Source of the DNA: Yoonia sp.
Lineage (GTDB): Bacteria > Pseudomonadota > Alphaproteobacteria > Rhodobacterales > Rhodobacteraceae
NCBI GenBank assembly: GCA_028822885.1
Contig: JAPKCP010000055.1
Span: 1-13,325 of the forward strand
Direction: 5' to 3'
DNA: 13,325 bases
A program made the position numbers and the translations under genes. Shown here in pieces: positions 1-7,489 of this stretch (the first letter of the stretch is position 1; the number at the start of each line of letters is the position of its first letter). The notes below the pieces were generated by a model. It made no database searches. It worked only from the letters and a program-made list of their open reading frames with translations, and was not told the origin of the DNA.

Positions 1-1
1 G

Positions 2-73
2 GCGGTTAGTGCGCTGACGTTCGGGATTTTCTATACTCATTTCCTTGACCGTTTCCCGATCCAGATTGGGTGA
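2..73 (+). CDS. C-terminal tail of a possible membrane protein (partial)
   Basis: The frame beginning at base 2 is open from the window edge to a TGA at 71-73 and encodes 23 residues, mostly hydrophobic and aromatic (AVSALTFGIFYTHFLD, then RFPIQIG). That composition would suit the last membrane segment and short tail of an integral membrane protein such as a transporter subunit. The other two plus-strand frames hit stops within the first 20 bases, so this is the only plus-strand frame that can continue from upstream. The stretch is too short to assign a family, and chance openness over 23 codons cannot be excluded. Confidence 0.35.
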   Translation, partial: AVSALTFGIFYTHFLDRFPIQIG

Positions 74-307
74 CACAGCCACAAACGGTTTCACGCTCCC
101 TTTGATCGCTAGACCACATGGGCAGAAGTCGTACCCGGGCAAGGGCACGTCGCTGCCCAAAAAGACGAGAACACGTGACCGTAAGTTCGAAGATGCGACC
201 AACACCCCCGAAGAGGTTAAATTAACCTACCTGAAACCACCCCCCCCCATTTCACCGCTCCATAACCGCATGAACGCGACACGCGCATTGCTGGTGAAGG
301 GATCATC
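74..307. other. Non-coding stretch with a palindrome and a C9 tract
   Basis: I see no convincing gene here: the frames that are open have poor codon patterns and no start with a ribosome binding site. Two local features stand out. GGTTAA-A-TTAACC at 215-227 is a perfect 13-base inverted repeat of the size of an operator half-site pair. A run of nine Cs lies at 240-248. Both lie within about 100 bases upstream of the broken small gene at 308. Confidence 0.5.
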
Positions 308-642
308 ATGTCCGACAAATTCGCCAAAGCGGGATCAGAAAAAACGGCTATCATTTCAGATATGCGTGTCGTTGGGTTGCCGATCCGTCTGGCCATGATG
401 CGGAACTTGACGACCTATTATGCGATGAACTGGATAGGTCTGCCACACTAGTCGATTGCTCCAGAGCATGGTCATTCCGCAACGCAAAGAAGATCAAACT
501 AACAGATGAGATGGGATCTACAAAAGACGTTGCGCTGGGTGTCATCCCAACCGCACAATAGTCTGAAGATGAGAGCGAGATCGGCGTAGATGAACTTGCC
601 GACGGCGATCTTGAAGCGCTCAACGATGAGACTACGGCTTAA
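308..642 (+). pseudogene. Small degraded gene, unknown function
   Basis: An ATG at 308 preceded by a plausible Shine-Dalgarno (AAGGGA about 6 bases upstream) opens a frame beginning MSDKFAKAGSEKTAIISD and stopping at 449-451. From about 382 a different frame takes over with a protein-like acidic sequence (DPSGHDAELDDLLCDELDRS, later SEDESEIGVDELADGDLEAL). That frame ends at TAA 640-642 but is interrupted by TAG at 559-561. The simplest reading is a gene of roughly 110 codons with one frameshift near 361-381 and one nonsense change. I do not recognise the family. The acidic composition could also arise by chance, so the call is weak. Confidence 0.3.
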
Positions 643-714
643 ACTCTGCGTTCACGGGGCACCTAAGTCCTCCAACGATAGGAATCGACATATCGACACC
701 CTGACTGCGCATTT

Positions 715-3219
715 TCAACGCCTAAGCGCGAGGTCCAAGCTAACTTGAGAGATGGGCTTTGCAACGAACCTGGCATCTTTTAGCATAACTTCGCTGCCGG
801 ATAATTTGCCAGACATGAGTATCAATTCGGTTCGTGGCGCAACGTCCTTAACTTGATCAAGCAATGTCATGCCATCCATTCCTGCACCAAGTTCGTAATC
901 AGTCAGCAACAGATCAAAGAAACTGCCCTTCATGGTTTGCAAAGCCTGTTCACCAGACGAACACGCCGTCACGTCATATCCCAGCTTAGTCAAGATTATC
1001 GTCACCGTCTCAGCCGCTTTTGGGTCATCTTCCACTAGCAAAGCAGTTTTTATCGTAGATGAGATCAAGGTTTGTCCCGCCACCTCAGCGACAGGCAACA
1101 TTATCTCAACCCGTGTCCCGACCCCATGACGGCTTTCGATTGTCATATCCCCACCAGTTTGCCGGATGAAACCATAGACAATTGACAGTCCAAGACCGGT
1201 GCCACCAACATCAGCCCGTGTCGTAAAGAACGGCTCAATCGCGCGTGTTAACACGTCAGCCGCCATGCCTTCACCATCATCTTCAACGACAATCGAAGCA
1301 CGGTCTGTCCCAATCGACCTTAGTCGCACTTTGATCGTTCCTGATGCTGGGATTGCGTTGTTTGCATTTAACAGGAGGTTGAAAAGCGCGGATTCCAATT
1401 GCCCGGGGTCGACAAGGACAGCAAGAGATTGCCGAGAGAACACAACATCCAAAACGACATCTGGCTTGAGACTGATTTCCACAAGATCAGTCATGCCAGC
1501 AACCAACGCATTCAAATCGACAACCTCTGGTACAAGGCTTTGCTTGCGGGCAAACGCTAAAAGCCGGTCTGTCATAGACGTCCCGAAATCGACAGCATTG
1601 CCGATGGCGCGCAGGCTTTTTGCGGCTTTTTCGTCCTGTTGGGTCTCTAGCAAATGGGCATGTGTGCGAATTGTGGACAGTACATTCGCAAAGTCGTGCG
1701 CCGTGTCCCCTGCGACCTTACCAAGCGTTTCAATGCGGTCGATTTGCTGGAGCCGGTCAGACATTTTGCGCCGCTCTGTCACGTCTGCAACAAGCCAAAC
1801 GCGACTATCATCCGGCAGCTTGCTTGCCCGGATTTCAAGCACCTGCCCGTCTTGTGACACCAAATCGCACGCACCGCGATAATTTGCAGTGATGTGATTA
1901 CTATCTGCGGCAGCCGCAAAGCGACTTTCCCGCAACCAATCGACCCAATCACCAACGTACTGCTGGCGTGGTGGCAACCCAAGTATTTGTGCAAAGGCCG
2001 TGTTGTAGGCCGTCAAACGCCCCGCCGCGTCCGTCATCGCGATCCCGTCCGTAATGTGGATGAAGACCTTTTCAAACAGCGCGTTACGCTGATCGAGTTG
2101 CCGGTTTGAACGGTCCAAGCGCAATGCATTGGCCCTAAAGCTGCGAAAGGATCGGAACAGATCGCCAATCTCATCTTTGCCGCTTAACCTGCGGGGCAGC
2201 GCGCTCGCGCGATCCCCGTTTGCAAGGCGCACCATTGCCACCGAAACACGCGAGATATTGAACGTTACATAGCGCGAGACATAGATTGCAGCCATCAAAG
2301 CAAGCAGCAGGCTGGCCGCGCTAATCACGGCCACTGTCATGCGCGTAATCCAAATCGTACGGGAAGACGCAATTCGTTCCTTGGCCAAGAACCTCTCTGC
2401 TTGGTCGGCATAATCGCTTGCCAATTCATTGATCCGGTTGGCTTCATGGCGAATACGAAACAAGGCATTCTGGGCATCCAGATTGGCCGATAATTCTTGG
2501 CGACGCAGTTCAAAAACACCGCCCACATTCCACACAATCAACTCTAGCTGCGCCAGTACCCCTGTTTGGTCGGAGGTCATACCTGCAACATCCAAGGCCT
2601 GTTTTTGACGCAGGTAATGACGTCGTTCTTCGCCAACACCAATCAAATTTCCTGCGTAAGCTGCGTTCAGCGCATCTGCCGTCATACTTTGCAGTGACCA
2701 CCAGATCAGACGTGTGCGATCGTCGCTGCTATCGGACGTAATTGCAGCCGAGGCTGTCGTACGCATCGATCCAAGTTTGGCAGTTTGGTTGCGGATAAGC
2801 GCCTGTATTGTATCCAAACGGCTTGAAGCAGTCACAAGATCAGTCACCGCTGCCATCATACTGTCAAGGATCGGGGAAACCGAAGGACCGCCCGACGCCT
2901 CGTCTGCAAATTGCGCTTGCGGCCACTCTGTGCGAACCCGATCAAGGACGTCGATTAACGCGGCACCCTCTTGCTCGATTAGAAAATTGGATCGTTGGTT
3001 CAGTAAATACGGGGCCGAGGTCGCCAAATCTGAAGATCGTTTTGACAGGTCCAACGCCTGCGCTACTTGGCTTAGCGTTTCACGGTGCAAGTCCTGGAGC
3101 CGCGCATCAACCCGCTGAAGCGCAAACCACGTCACCGCACTGACCGACAAAACCGCCAGCGACAAAAGGCCAAGTGCCGCCCAAAGCCGCCCGCGTACAG
3201 TCATCAAACCAAGGGTCAA
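715..3219 (-). CDS. Hybrid sensor histidine kinase (TorS-like layout, no Hpt domain)
   Basis: This is an inner-membrane sensor kinase of 834 residues that should phosphorylate the regulator encoded just upstream. Domains in order: a membrane segment at about 12-34, an extracytoplasmic helical sensor at about 35-292, a second membrane segment at about 293-316, HAMP at about 317-372, PAS at about 375-482, and a HisKA dimerisation region with the phospho-acceptor H508 in the AHDF motif. The ATPase domain follows with N box LLLNANNAI (616-624), G1 box DDGEGM (647-652) and G2 box GGTGLGLS (672-679). A C-terminal receiver at about 724-834 has E730-D731-D732, acceptor D774 and K821. No Hpt domain follows, unlike TorS/ArcB. 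The start is TTG at 3219, which overlaps the regulator stop as TTGA and has AGGA 8 bases upstream. An ATG at 3204 would remove five residues but lacks a well-placed ribosome binding site. The pairing is clear; the ligand is unknown. Confidence 0.93.
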   Translation of the reverse strand: MTLGLMTVRGRLWAALGLLSLAVLSVSAVTWFALQRVDARLQDLHRETLSQVAQALDLSKRSSDLATSAPYLLNQRSNFLIEQEGAALIDVLDRVRTEWPQAQFADEASGGPSVSPILDSMMAAVTDLVTASSRLDTIQALIRNQTAKLGSMRTTASAAITSDSSDDRTRLIWWSLQSMTADALNAAYAGNLIGVGEERRHYLRQKQALDVAGMTSDQTGVLAQLELIVWNVGGVFELRRQELSANLDAQNALFRIRHEANRINELASDYADQAERFLAKERIASSRTIWITRMTVAVISAASLLLALMAAIYVSRYVTFNISRVSVAMVRLANGDRASALPRRLSGKDEIGDLFRSFRSFRANALRLDRSNRQLDQRNALFEKVFIHITDGIAMTDAAGRLTAYNTAFAQILGLPPRQQYVGDWVDWLRESRFAAAADSNHITANYRGACDLVSQDGQVLEIRASKLPDDSRVWLVADVTERRKMSDRLQQIDRIETLGKVAGDTAHDFANVLSTIRTHAHLLETQQDEKAAKSLRAIGNAVDFGTSMTDRLLAFARKQSLVPEVVDLNALVAGMTDLVEISLKPDVVLDVVFSRQSLAVLVDPGQLESALFNLLLNANNAIPASGTIKVRLRSIGTDRASIVVEDDGEGMAADVLTRAIEPFFTTRADVGGTGLGLSIVYGFIRQTGGDMTIESRHGVGTRVEIMLPVAEVAGQTLISSTIKTALLVEDDPKAAETVTIILTKLGYDVTACSSGEQALQTMKGSFFDLLLTDYELGAGMDGMTLLDQVKDVAPRTELILMSGKLSGSEVMLKDARFVAKPISQVSLDLALRR

Positions 3220-3938
3220 TCGACCTGTCCTGCCGGATCAATGACAAAGATGTAACCCTGCCCCCGACGCGTCTGTAAGTGAACAGGCTTTGACGGGTTA
3301 TCCTCAATCTTGCGCCGCAAACGCAGGATCAGAACATCAATCGTGCGGTCCATATACCGGGTCAGATCGCTGCCAATCTCAGCCAGTAAATCAACGCGGG
3401 CGATGATCTCATTCGGGCGGGTCAGGAAAAAATCCAACAGTCGATATTCCGCATTGGTGAGCGAAATTTCGGTACCATTTGCATCGTTCATCGAACGCTC
3501 GACGCGGTTCACAACAAGCCCACCAAATGCGATCTGGTCCGTGGTGTCTTGCAACGGTGCAGGCGTTCCTTTCCCGTATCGACGCAAGACGGCACGGATA
3601 CGGGCGATCAATTCGCGCGGGTTGAATGGTTTGAGAAGATAATCATCAGCCCCGACCTCTAACCCAATGATCTTGTCCGTTTCATCGCCCCTGCCCGTCA
3701 GCATGACAATCGGCAGATCACCAGACCGGCGAATATCCATCGCCAGTTCCAACCCGCTTTCGCCGCGCAACTGTAAATCAATGATAACCAAATCAAGCGC
3801 GATAGACTTGCAAACAACGGCAAAATCCGCACTGCTTTCCATTGGAACGGGTTCAAATTGGTTCTCGGACAGCAAAGCGACGAGCGCATCGCGCATCCCG
3901 GCCTCATCATCCACTATACCAATTCGCGGCCGCATCAT
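3216..3938 (-). CDS. OmpR-family response regulator (TorR/TctD-like)
   Basis: This is a DNA-binding partner of the adjacent hybrid kinase, 240 residues from the chosen start. The receiver fills about residues 3-120: IVDDE supplies the acidic pair, D54 (in VIIDLQ) is the phosphorylation site, T81 is in MLTG and K103 in LLKPF. A winged-helix effector domain follows at about 140-235, ending in RRGQGYIF, the usual OmpR/PhoB C-terminal signature. The ATG at 3938 is preferred because AAGGA lies 8 bases upstream and the receiver begins two residues later. A TTG at 3968 in the same frame would add ten residues and has no such support. Its stop overlaps the kinase start, so the two are translationally coupled. 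The gene is divergent from the ABC transporter operon, whose expression it probably controls; that target is inferred from position only. Confidence 0.93.
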   Translation of the reverse strand: MMRPRIGIVDDEAGMRDALVALLSENQFEPVPMESSADFAVVCKSIALDLVIIDLQLRGESGLELAMDIRRSGDLPIVMLTGRGDETDKIIGLEVGADDYLLKPFNPRELIARIRAVLRRYGKGTPAPLQDTTDQIAFGGLVVNRVERSMNDANGTEISLTNAEYRLLDFFLTRPNEIIARVDLLAEIGSDLTRYMDRTIDVLILRLRRKIEDNPSKPVHLQTRRGQGYIFVIDPAGQVD

Positions 3939-4176
3939 TGTTTGGGTCCTTACCAACCTGCGGACCAAGGTAGCGCCACGCGCTCCTGCCGTCTCAGACT
4001 ATTATGTTTCATTTGTTACATGCCTATCGCATTTTGTAATTTTGTTAACATTAAAGCGGGCAATCTGTAGCATTGTTCATCACTGCACGGTGCCAGTTCG
4101 GCATAACCCGTCTTAGGGTGTAGGTGTTGGCCACCAGTGGAGGTTAGGTCAGCACCAACACTTCTGGGAGGAAGAT
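3939..4176. promoter_or_regulatory. Divergent control region between the two-component genes and the transporter operon
   Basis: This 238-bp region must hold the promoters of both divergent units. The central part (4001-4080) is AT-rich and carries related direct elements: TGTTTCAT (4005-4012), TTGTTACAT (4013-4021), TTGTAAT (4034-4040), TTGTTAACAT (4042-4051) and TTGTTCAT (4073-4080). OmpR-family regulators usually bind direct repeats, so these are candidate sites for the regulator encoded next door. They also loosely resemble the TorR box (CTGTTCATAT). I could not assign confident -35/-10 hexamers on either strand. Confidence 0.4.
4124..4161 (+). promoter_or_regulatory. Inverted repeat in the presumed leader of the binding-protein gene
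   Basis: GTGTTGG (4124-4130) is repeated in inverted orientation as CCAACAC (4155-4161) with a 24-base spacer, ending about 5 bases before the strong ribosome binding site GGGAGGAAG at 4166-4174. As DNA it could be an operator. As RNA a 7-bp stem next to the ribosome binding site could influence translation or mRNA stability. No function is shown. Confidence 0.3.
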
Positions 4177-5196
4177 ATGACAAAACTTGGACTGGTCTCT
4201 GGGGCCATATTGCTGGCTGCGGGTTCAACCGCATTCGCCGATGAATTAAGTGTCGTTTGTAGCGCCGAACAAGATTGGTGCGATCTGATGGTCGCAGCGT
4301 TTGAGGGCGAAAACCCTGACACAGACGTGCTGATGGTACGCAAATCAACAGGCGAGACTTTGGCGCAAGTCCGTGCGGAAGCCGGCAATCCAAAGATCGA
4401 CGTTTGGTGGGGTGGCACCGGTGATCCGCATCTGATTGCTGCCGAAGAAGGGCTGACCCAAGTTTCAGGCGTCGACACTTCAGAATTGCTGGGCTGGGCC
4501 CAAAACATGTCTGAAATTTCAAACGGTAAGACAATCGGCATCTATGCGGGCGCCTTGGGCATCGCTTATAATTCCGAAATTCTTGCTGACAAAGACATTG
4601 CGCCACCAGCGTGCTGGGCTGATCTAGAAGACCCACGCTTTGTCGGCGAAATTCAGGTTGCCAACCCAAACAGTTCAGGCACCGCCTACACAGAACTTGC
4701 AACTTTTGTGCAGCTGTTCGGCGAAGATGAGGCATTCATCAAGCTTGCCGCAGTCGGCAAGAACGTGAATTCCTACACAAAATCAGGCTCTGCCCCATCC
4801 AAAGCTGCTGCACGCGGTGAAACAGGTGTCTCCATTGGGTTTATGCACGACATGGTCAAATTGGCCGCGACGGGCTTCCCACTTGAGATCGTCGCACCGT
4901 GCGAAGGTACGGGCTACGAAGTGGGTGCTGTCAGCATTATCGAGGGCGCACGTAACCTTGAGGCCGCGAAAGCATGGGTCGCATTTGCATTGCGGGCTGA
5001 TGTTCAATCACGCGCACCAGAGGTGGGATCGTTCCAAGTTCCATCCAATTCTAACGCAGAAGTGGCACCTGAATCGCCTGATCTCGCCTCGATCAAACTG
5101 ATCGACTATGATTTCGCGACGTATGGCTCTAGCGCAACACGCGCACGTCTGTTGGCGCGATGGGATTCTGACGTCGGCGATCCGGGCGCGCAGTAA
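4177..5196 (+). CDS. Periplasmic substrate-binding protein of an Fbp/Afu-type ABC transporter
   Basis: This protein captures solute in the periplasm and delivers it to the permease encoded next. It has 339 residues. A signal peptide covers about 1-21 (MTKLGLVSGAILLAAG, cut after AFA), and the mature protein begins DELSVVCSAEQDWCDLMV, the usual opening of this extracellular-solute-binding family. Other family-typical blocks are DVWWGGTGDPH (75-85), YAGALGIAYN (123-132) and the late FMHDMV (222-227) with PCEGTGYE (241-248). Ferric-binding FbpA proteins coordinate iron with two adjacent tyrosines. No YY occurs anywhere here, so iron is doubtful. The H224/D225 and E243 region is where I recall AfuA proteins contacting hexose phosphates, but I cannot verify this by alignment. 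Four cysteines (28, 35, 146, 242) could form disulfides. The ATG has an excellent ribosome binding site (GGGAGGAAG). Confidence 0.9.
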   Translation: MTKLGLVSGAILLAAGSTAFADELSVVCSAEQDWCDLMVAAFEGENPDTDVLMVRKSTGETLAQVRAEAGNPKIDVWWGGTGDPHLIAAEEGLTQVSGVDTSELLGWAQNMSEISNGKTIGIYAGALGIAYNSEILADKDIAPPACWADLEDPRFVGEIQVANPNSSGTAYTELATFVQLFGEDEAFIKLAAVGKNVNSYTKSGSAPSKAAARGETGVSIGFMHDMVKLAATGFPLEIVAPCEGTGYEVGAVSIIEGARNLEAAKAWVAFALRADVQSRAPEVGSFQVPSNSNAEVAPESPDLASIKLIDYDFATYGSSATRARLLARWDSDVGDPGAQ

Positions 5197-5208
5197 GTAA
5201 TCCTCCCA

Positions 5209-5263
5209 GTTGGCGTTTGAAAAAACGCCAACCCTTGGGTGCTCTTGAAACATAGGGCACCCA
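5209..5263 (+). terminator. Two stem-loops between the binding-protein and permease genes (probable partial terminator or mRNA stabiliser)
   Basis: Stem 1 pairs GTTGGCGTTT (5209-5218) with AAACGCCAAC (5223-5232), a perfect 10-bp stem closed by GAAA, a GNRA-type tetraloop. Stem 2 pairs TGGGTGC (5236-5242) with GCACCCA (5257-5263) over a 14-base loop and is followed by T-rich sequence (TTTT, then CTTTTT). Neither has a clean U-run directly behind it. They begin 12 bases after the stop codon. Such structures commonly let most transcripts end, or protect the upstream message, so that the binding protein outnumbers the membrane components. That role is inferred. Confidence 0.6.
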
Positions 5264-5300
5264 TTTTCTACCTTTTTGGCTCTTACTTTTTGGACATGAT

Positions 5301-7466
5301 ATGAAACGGACAGTTTTGTTCTGGCTCGTCACTGGGCTTGTCAGCTTTGCGCTGCTCCCTTGGCACATGACCCGCGACGGTGTTTTCTCTTTTGACTGGT
5401 TGCGCGATGATATGCCGTCAACGGGCCTCGCGTTGATATTGCAGGGCGGACATTGGTGGTTAACACCTATTGCGCTTGCCTTTATCGCGGCTCTGGTCAG
5501 TCATTTTAAGCTGACTGATCCTGTCCGGCGCGCACGCACATTACTGGCCATTGCGGCTACAGGATTATTCTGGACGGCCCTTCAAGGGTTGATCATCGTG
5601 CAGCGCGGCCCGCGTGTTCTCGAAAGTATACTGACGGGCGACACGATTACAGCCGGTCAATCCGGACTGGGTCTTGGCGCTGGTATTTGCATTCTATCGT
5701 TGCTGTTCGTGCTGACCGTTTCAATGTCCCAAACAGGCAAAGGGCGCGGCGATGCATTCATCGTCAGCCTCATTGGCCTGATCATCGCCCTTGTCGGCGT
5801 CTTCGTTTTTTATCCAGTCTTGCACATCCTCGTACGCGCCTTTGAGGTCGAAGGCGGCTATAGCCTGACCGAATTTTTCCCACGTTTCTTCAGCGCTGAT
5901 ATTTGGGGGCTGGGATGCCTTTTCACCCAATACAATTGCGGCGTTGCGATAAACTCAGTATTCCTCGCCGTTCTCACAGGCGCAGGCACAACCCTGCTTG
6001 GCTTATCATTCGCGCTGATCTTCACGCGCACTGATTTTCGCGCCAAAAAGCTGCTGCGTATTCTCACCATCATCCCAATCATCACGCCACCCTTTGTGAT
6101 TGGCTTCGCGCTGATCCTGCTGTTTGGCCGCAATGGTACCGTGACAGGTTTTGCAGCCGACCTTTTCGGGATGGAAAAAACCCGCTGGCTTTATGGCTTC
6201 TGGGGCGTCTACTTTGCGCAACTCCTGTCCTTCACCCCCATCGCCTTCCTTGTGCTGATTGGTGTTGTCCAAGGTGTCAGCCCGTCAATGGAGGAAGCAT
6301 CGCAAACCCTCGATGCTGACCGCTGGCAGACATTCCGCTACGTGTCTTTGCCGCTTATGCGCCCCGGTCTCGCAAATGCTTTCTTGTTAGGTTTCATCGA
6401 AAGCCTCGCAGACTTCGGCAATCCACTCGTTCTGGGCAGCGGTTATTCGGTCCTGTCCACGGAAATCTACTTTGCCATTGTCGGTGCTGTTGCTGACCCC
6501 GCCAAAGCCGCGATCCTAGCGATTTCACTGCTTTCGCTAACGCTGTCGGCCTTCCTGCTACAGCGCATGTGGTTGGGCAAAAAATCCTATGCGACGATCA
6601 CTGGCAAAGCGGATTCTGGCCAAAACGCAGCCCTTAGCCCGCTTGTGCGCAATATGTGCTATGCAACGGCCCTGCCGTGGGCAGCCCTGACGGCGGTAGT
6701 CTATACGATGATCATCTTTGGCAGCTTTGTGAAACTTTGGGGCTATGACCATAGCTTCACTCTCGACCACTACATTCGCGCGTTTGGCATCAACTTTGAA
6801 ACTGGGCGCTTGTCTGGCGTGGCATGGGACAGCTATTTTACCACGCTCACGATATCGACTATCGCAGCCCCCCTGACCGCAATCGTCGGATTGGCCACCG
6901 CCTATCTGCTGGTGCGTCAAAAATTCGTAGGCAAGGAAATCTTTGAATTCTCAACGATGCTCAGCTTTGCCATCCCCGGCACTGTTATCGGCGTCAGCTA
7001 CATCATGGCCTTTAACTTTCCGCCAATCGAACTCACTGGCACCAGCATCATCCTGATTATCGTCTTCGTGTTCCGCAACATGCCCGTTGGTGTGCGCGGC
7101 GGAATCGCAGCGATGTCGCAGCTCGATAAAAGCCTTGATGAAGCGTCGATCACATTAGGTGCGAACAGCTTTACGACCCTGCGTCGTGTAATCCTGCCGC
7201 TCATGGGGCCTGCGATTATGGCCGCCCTGACCTACAGCTTTGTGCGGGCGATTACGTCGGTCAGCGCTGTGATCTTCCTTGTCAGCGCTAAGCATAACAT
7301 GGCCACATCCTTTATCGTTGGTCGAGTTGAGAACGGTGAATTTGGCCTCGCTATCGCCTATTCGACGGTGCTGATCTTTACCATGCTCGCTGCCATCCTC
7401 TTGCTTCAGCTTCTGGTCGGATCGCGCCGCTTGCGCCGTACCGACCGCGTTCAATCAGCGGCCTAA
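5301..7466 (+). CDS. Fused two-domain ABC permease (AfuB/FbpB type)
   Basis: This inner-membrane channel has 721 residues and carries both transmembrane halves in one chain. The N-terminal ~175 residues hold about five hydrophobic segments ahead of the first permease module, an extension seen in AfuB-type proteins. Module 1 spans about 215-420 with its cytoplasmic EAA loop at 331-355 (EEASQTLDADRWQTFRYVSL and PLMRPG). Module 2 spans about 510-705 with a second EAA loop at 613-637 (DEASITLGANSFTTLRRVIL and PLMGP). Each loop should dock one subunit of the ATPase dimer. The two modules fit a complete importer without a separate second permease gene. The ATG at 5301 has only a weak ribosome binding site (GGA 7 bases upstream), consistent with lower expression than the binding protein. 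It stops at TAA 7464-7466, 23 bases before the preferred ATPase start. Confidence 0.92.
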   Translation: MKRTVLFWLVTGLVSFALLPWHMTRDGVFSFDWLRDDMPSTGLALILQGGHWWLTPIALAFIAALVSHFKLTDPVRRARTLLAIAATGLFWTALQGLIIVQRGPRVLESILTGDTITAGQSGLGLGAGICILSLLFVLTVSMSQTGKGRGDAFIVSLIGLIIALVGVFVFYPVLHILVRAFEVEGGYSLTEFFPRFFSADIWGLGCLFTQYNCGVAINSVFLAVLTGAGTTLLGLSFALIFTRTDFRAKKLLRILTIIPIITPPFVIGFALILLFGRNGTVTGFAADLFGMEKTRWLYGFWGVYFAQLLSFTPIAFLVLIGVVQGVSPSMEEASQTLDADRWQTFRYVSLPLMRPGLANAFLLGFIESLADFGNPLVLGSGYSVLSTEIYFAIVGAVADPAKAAILAISLLSLTLSAFLLQRMWLGKKSYATITGKADSGQNAALSPLVRNMCYATALPWAALTAVVYTMIIFGSFVKLWGYDHSFTLDHYIRAFGINFETGRLSGVAWDSYFTTLTISTIAAPLTAIVGLATAYLLVRQKFVGKEIFEFSTMLSFAIPGTVIGVSYIMAFNFPPIELTGTSIILIIVFVFRNMPVGVRGGIAAMSQLDKSLDEASITLGANSFTTLRRVILPLMGPAIMAALTYSFVRAITSVSAVIFLVSAKHNMATSFIVGRVENGEFGLAIAYSTVLIFTMLAAILLLQLLVGSRRLRRTDRVQSAA

Positions 7467-7489
7467 TGGCCCAATTTTCGGAGACAAAT

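Noticed and set aside
45..398. Plus-strand reading frame of 117 codons at the left edge
   Set aside because: Basic, proline-rich composition with no recognisable domain; it runs through the C9 tract and over the better-supported start at 308.
351..623. Minus-strand serine-rich reading frame of 90 codons
   Set aside because: The serine runs mirror GAT/GAA/GAG codons of the acidic plus-strand frame, so it is better explained as the shadow of a degraded gene.
1199..1882. Plus-strand reading frame of 227 codons opposite the kinase
   Set aside because: It lies wholly inside the kinase gene on the other strand, has Ser/Arg/Thr-rich composition typical of an antisense shadow, and no ribosome binding site or domain.
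4016..4735. Minus-strand reading frame of 239 codons across the divergent region and binding-protein gene
   Set aside because: The residues are Arg/Cys/Leu-rich and unlike any family, while the plus strand encodes a clear secreted binding protein over most of it.
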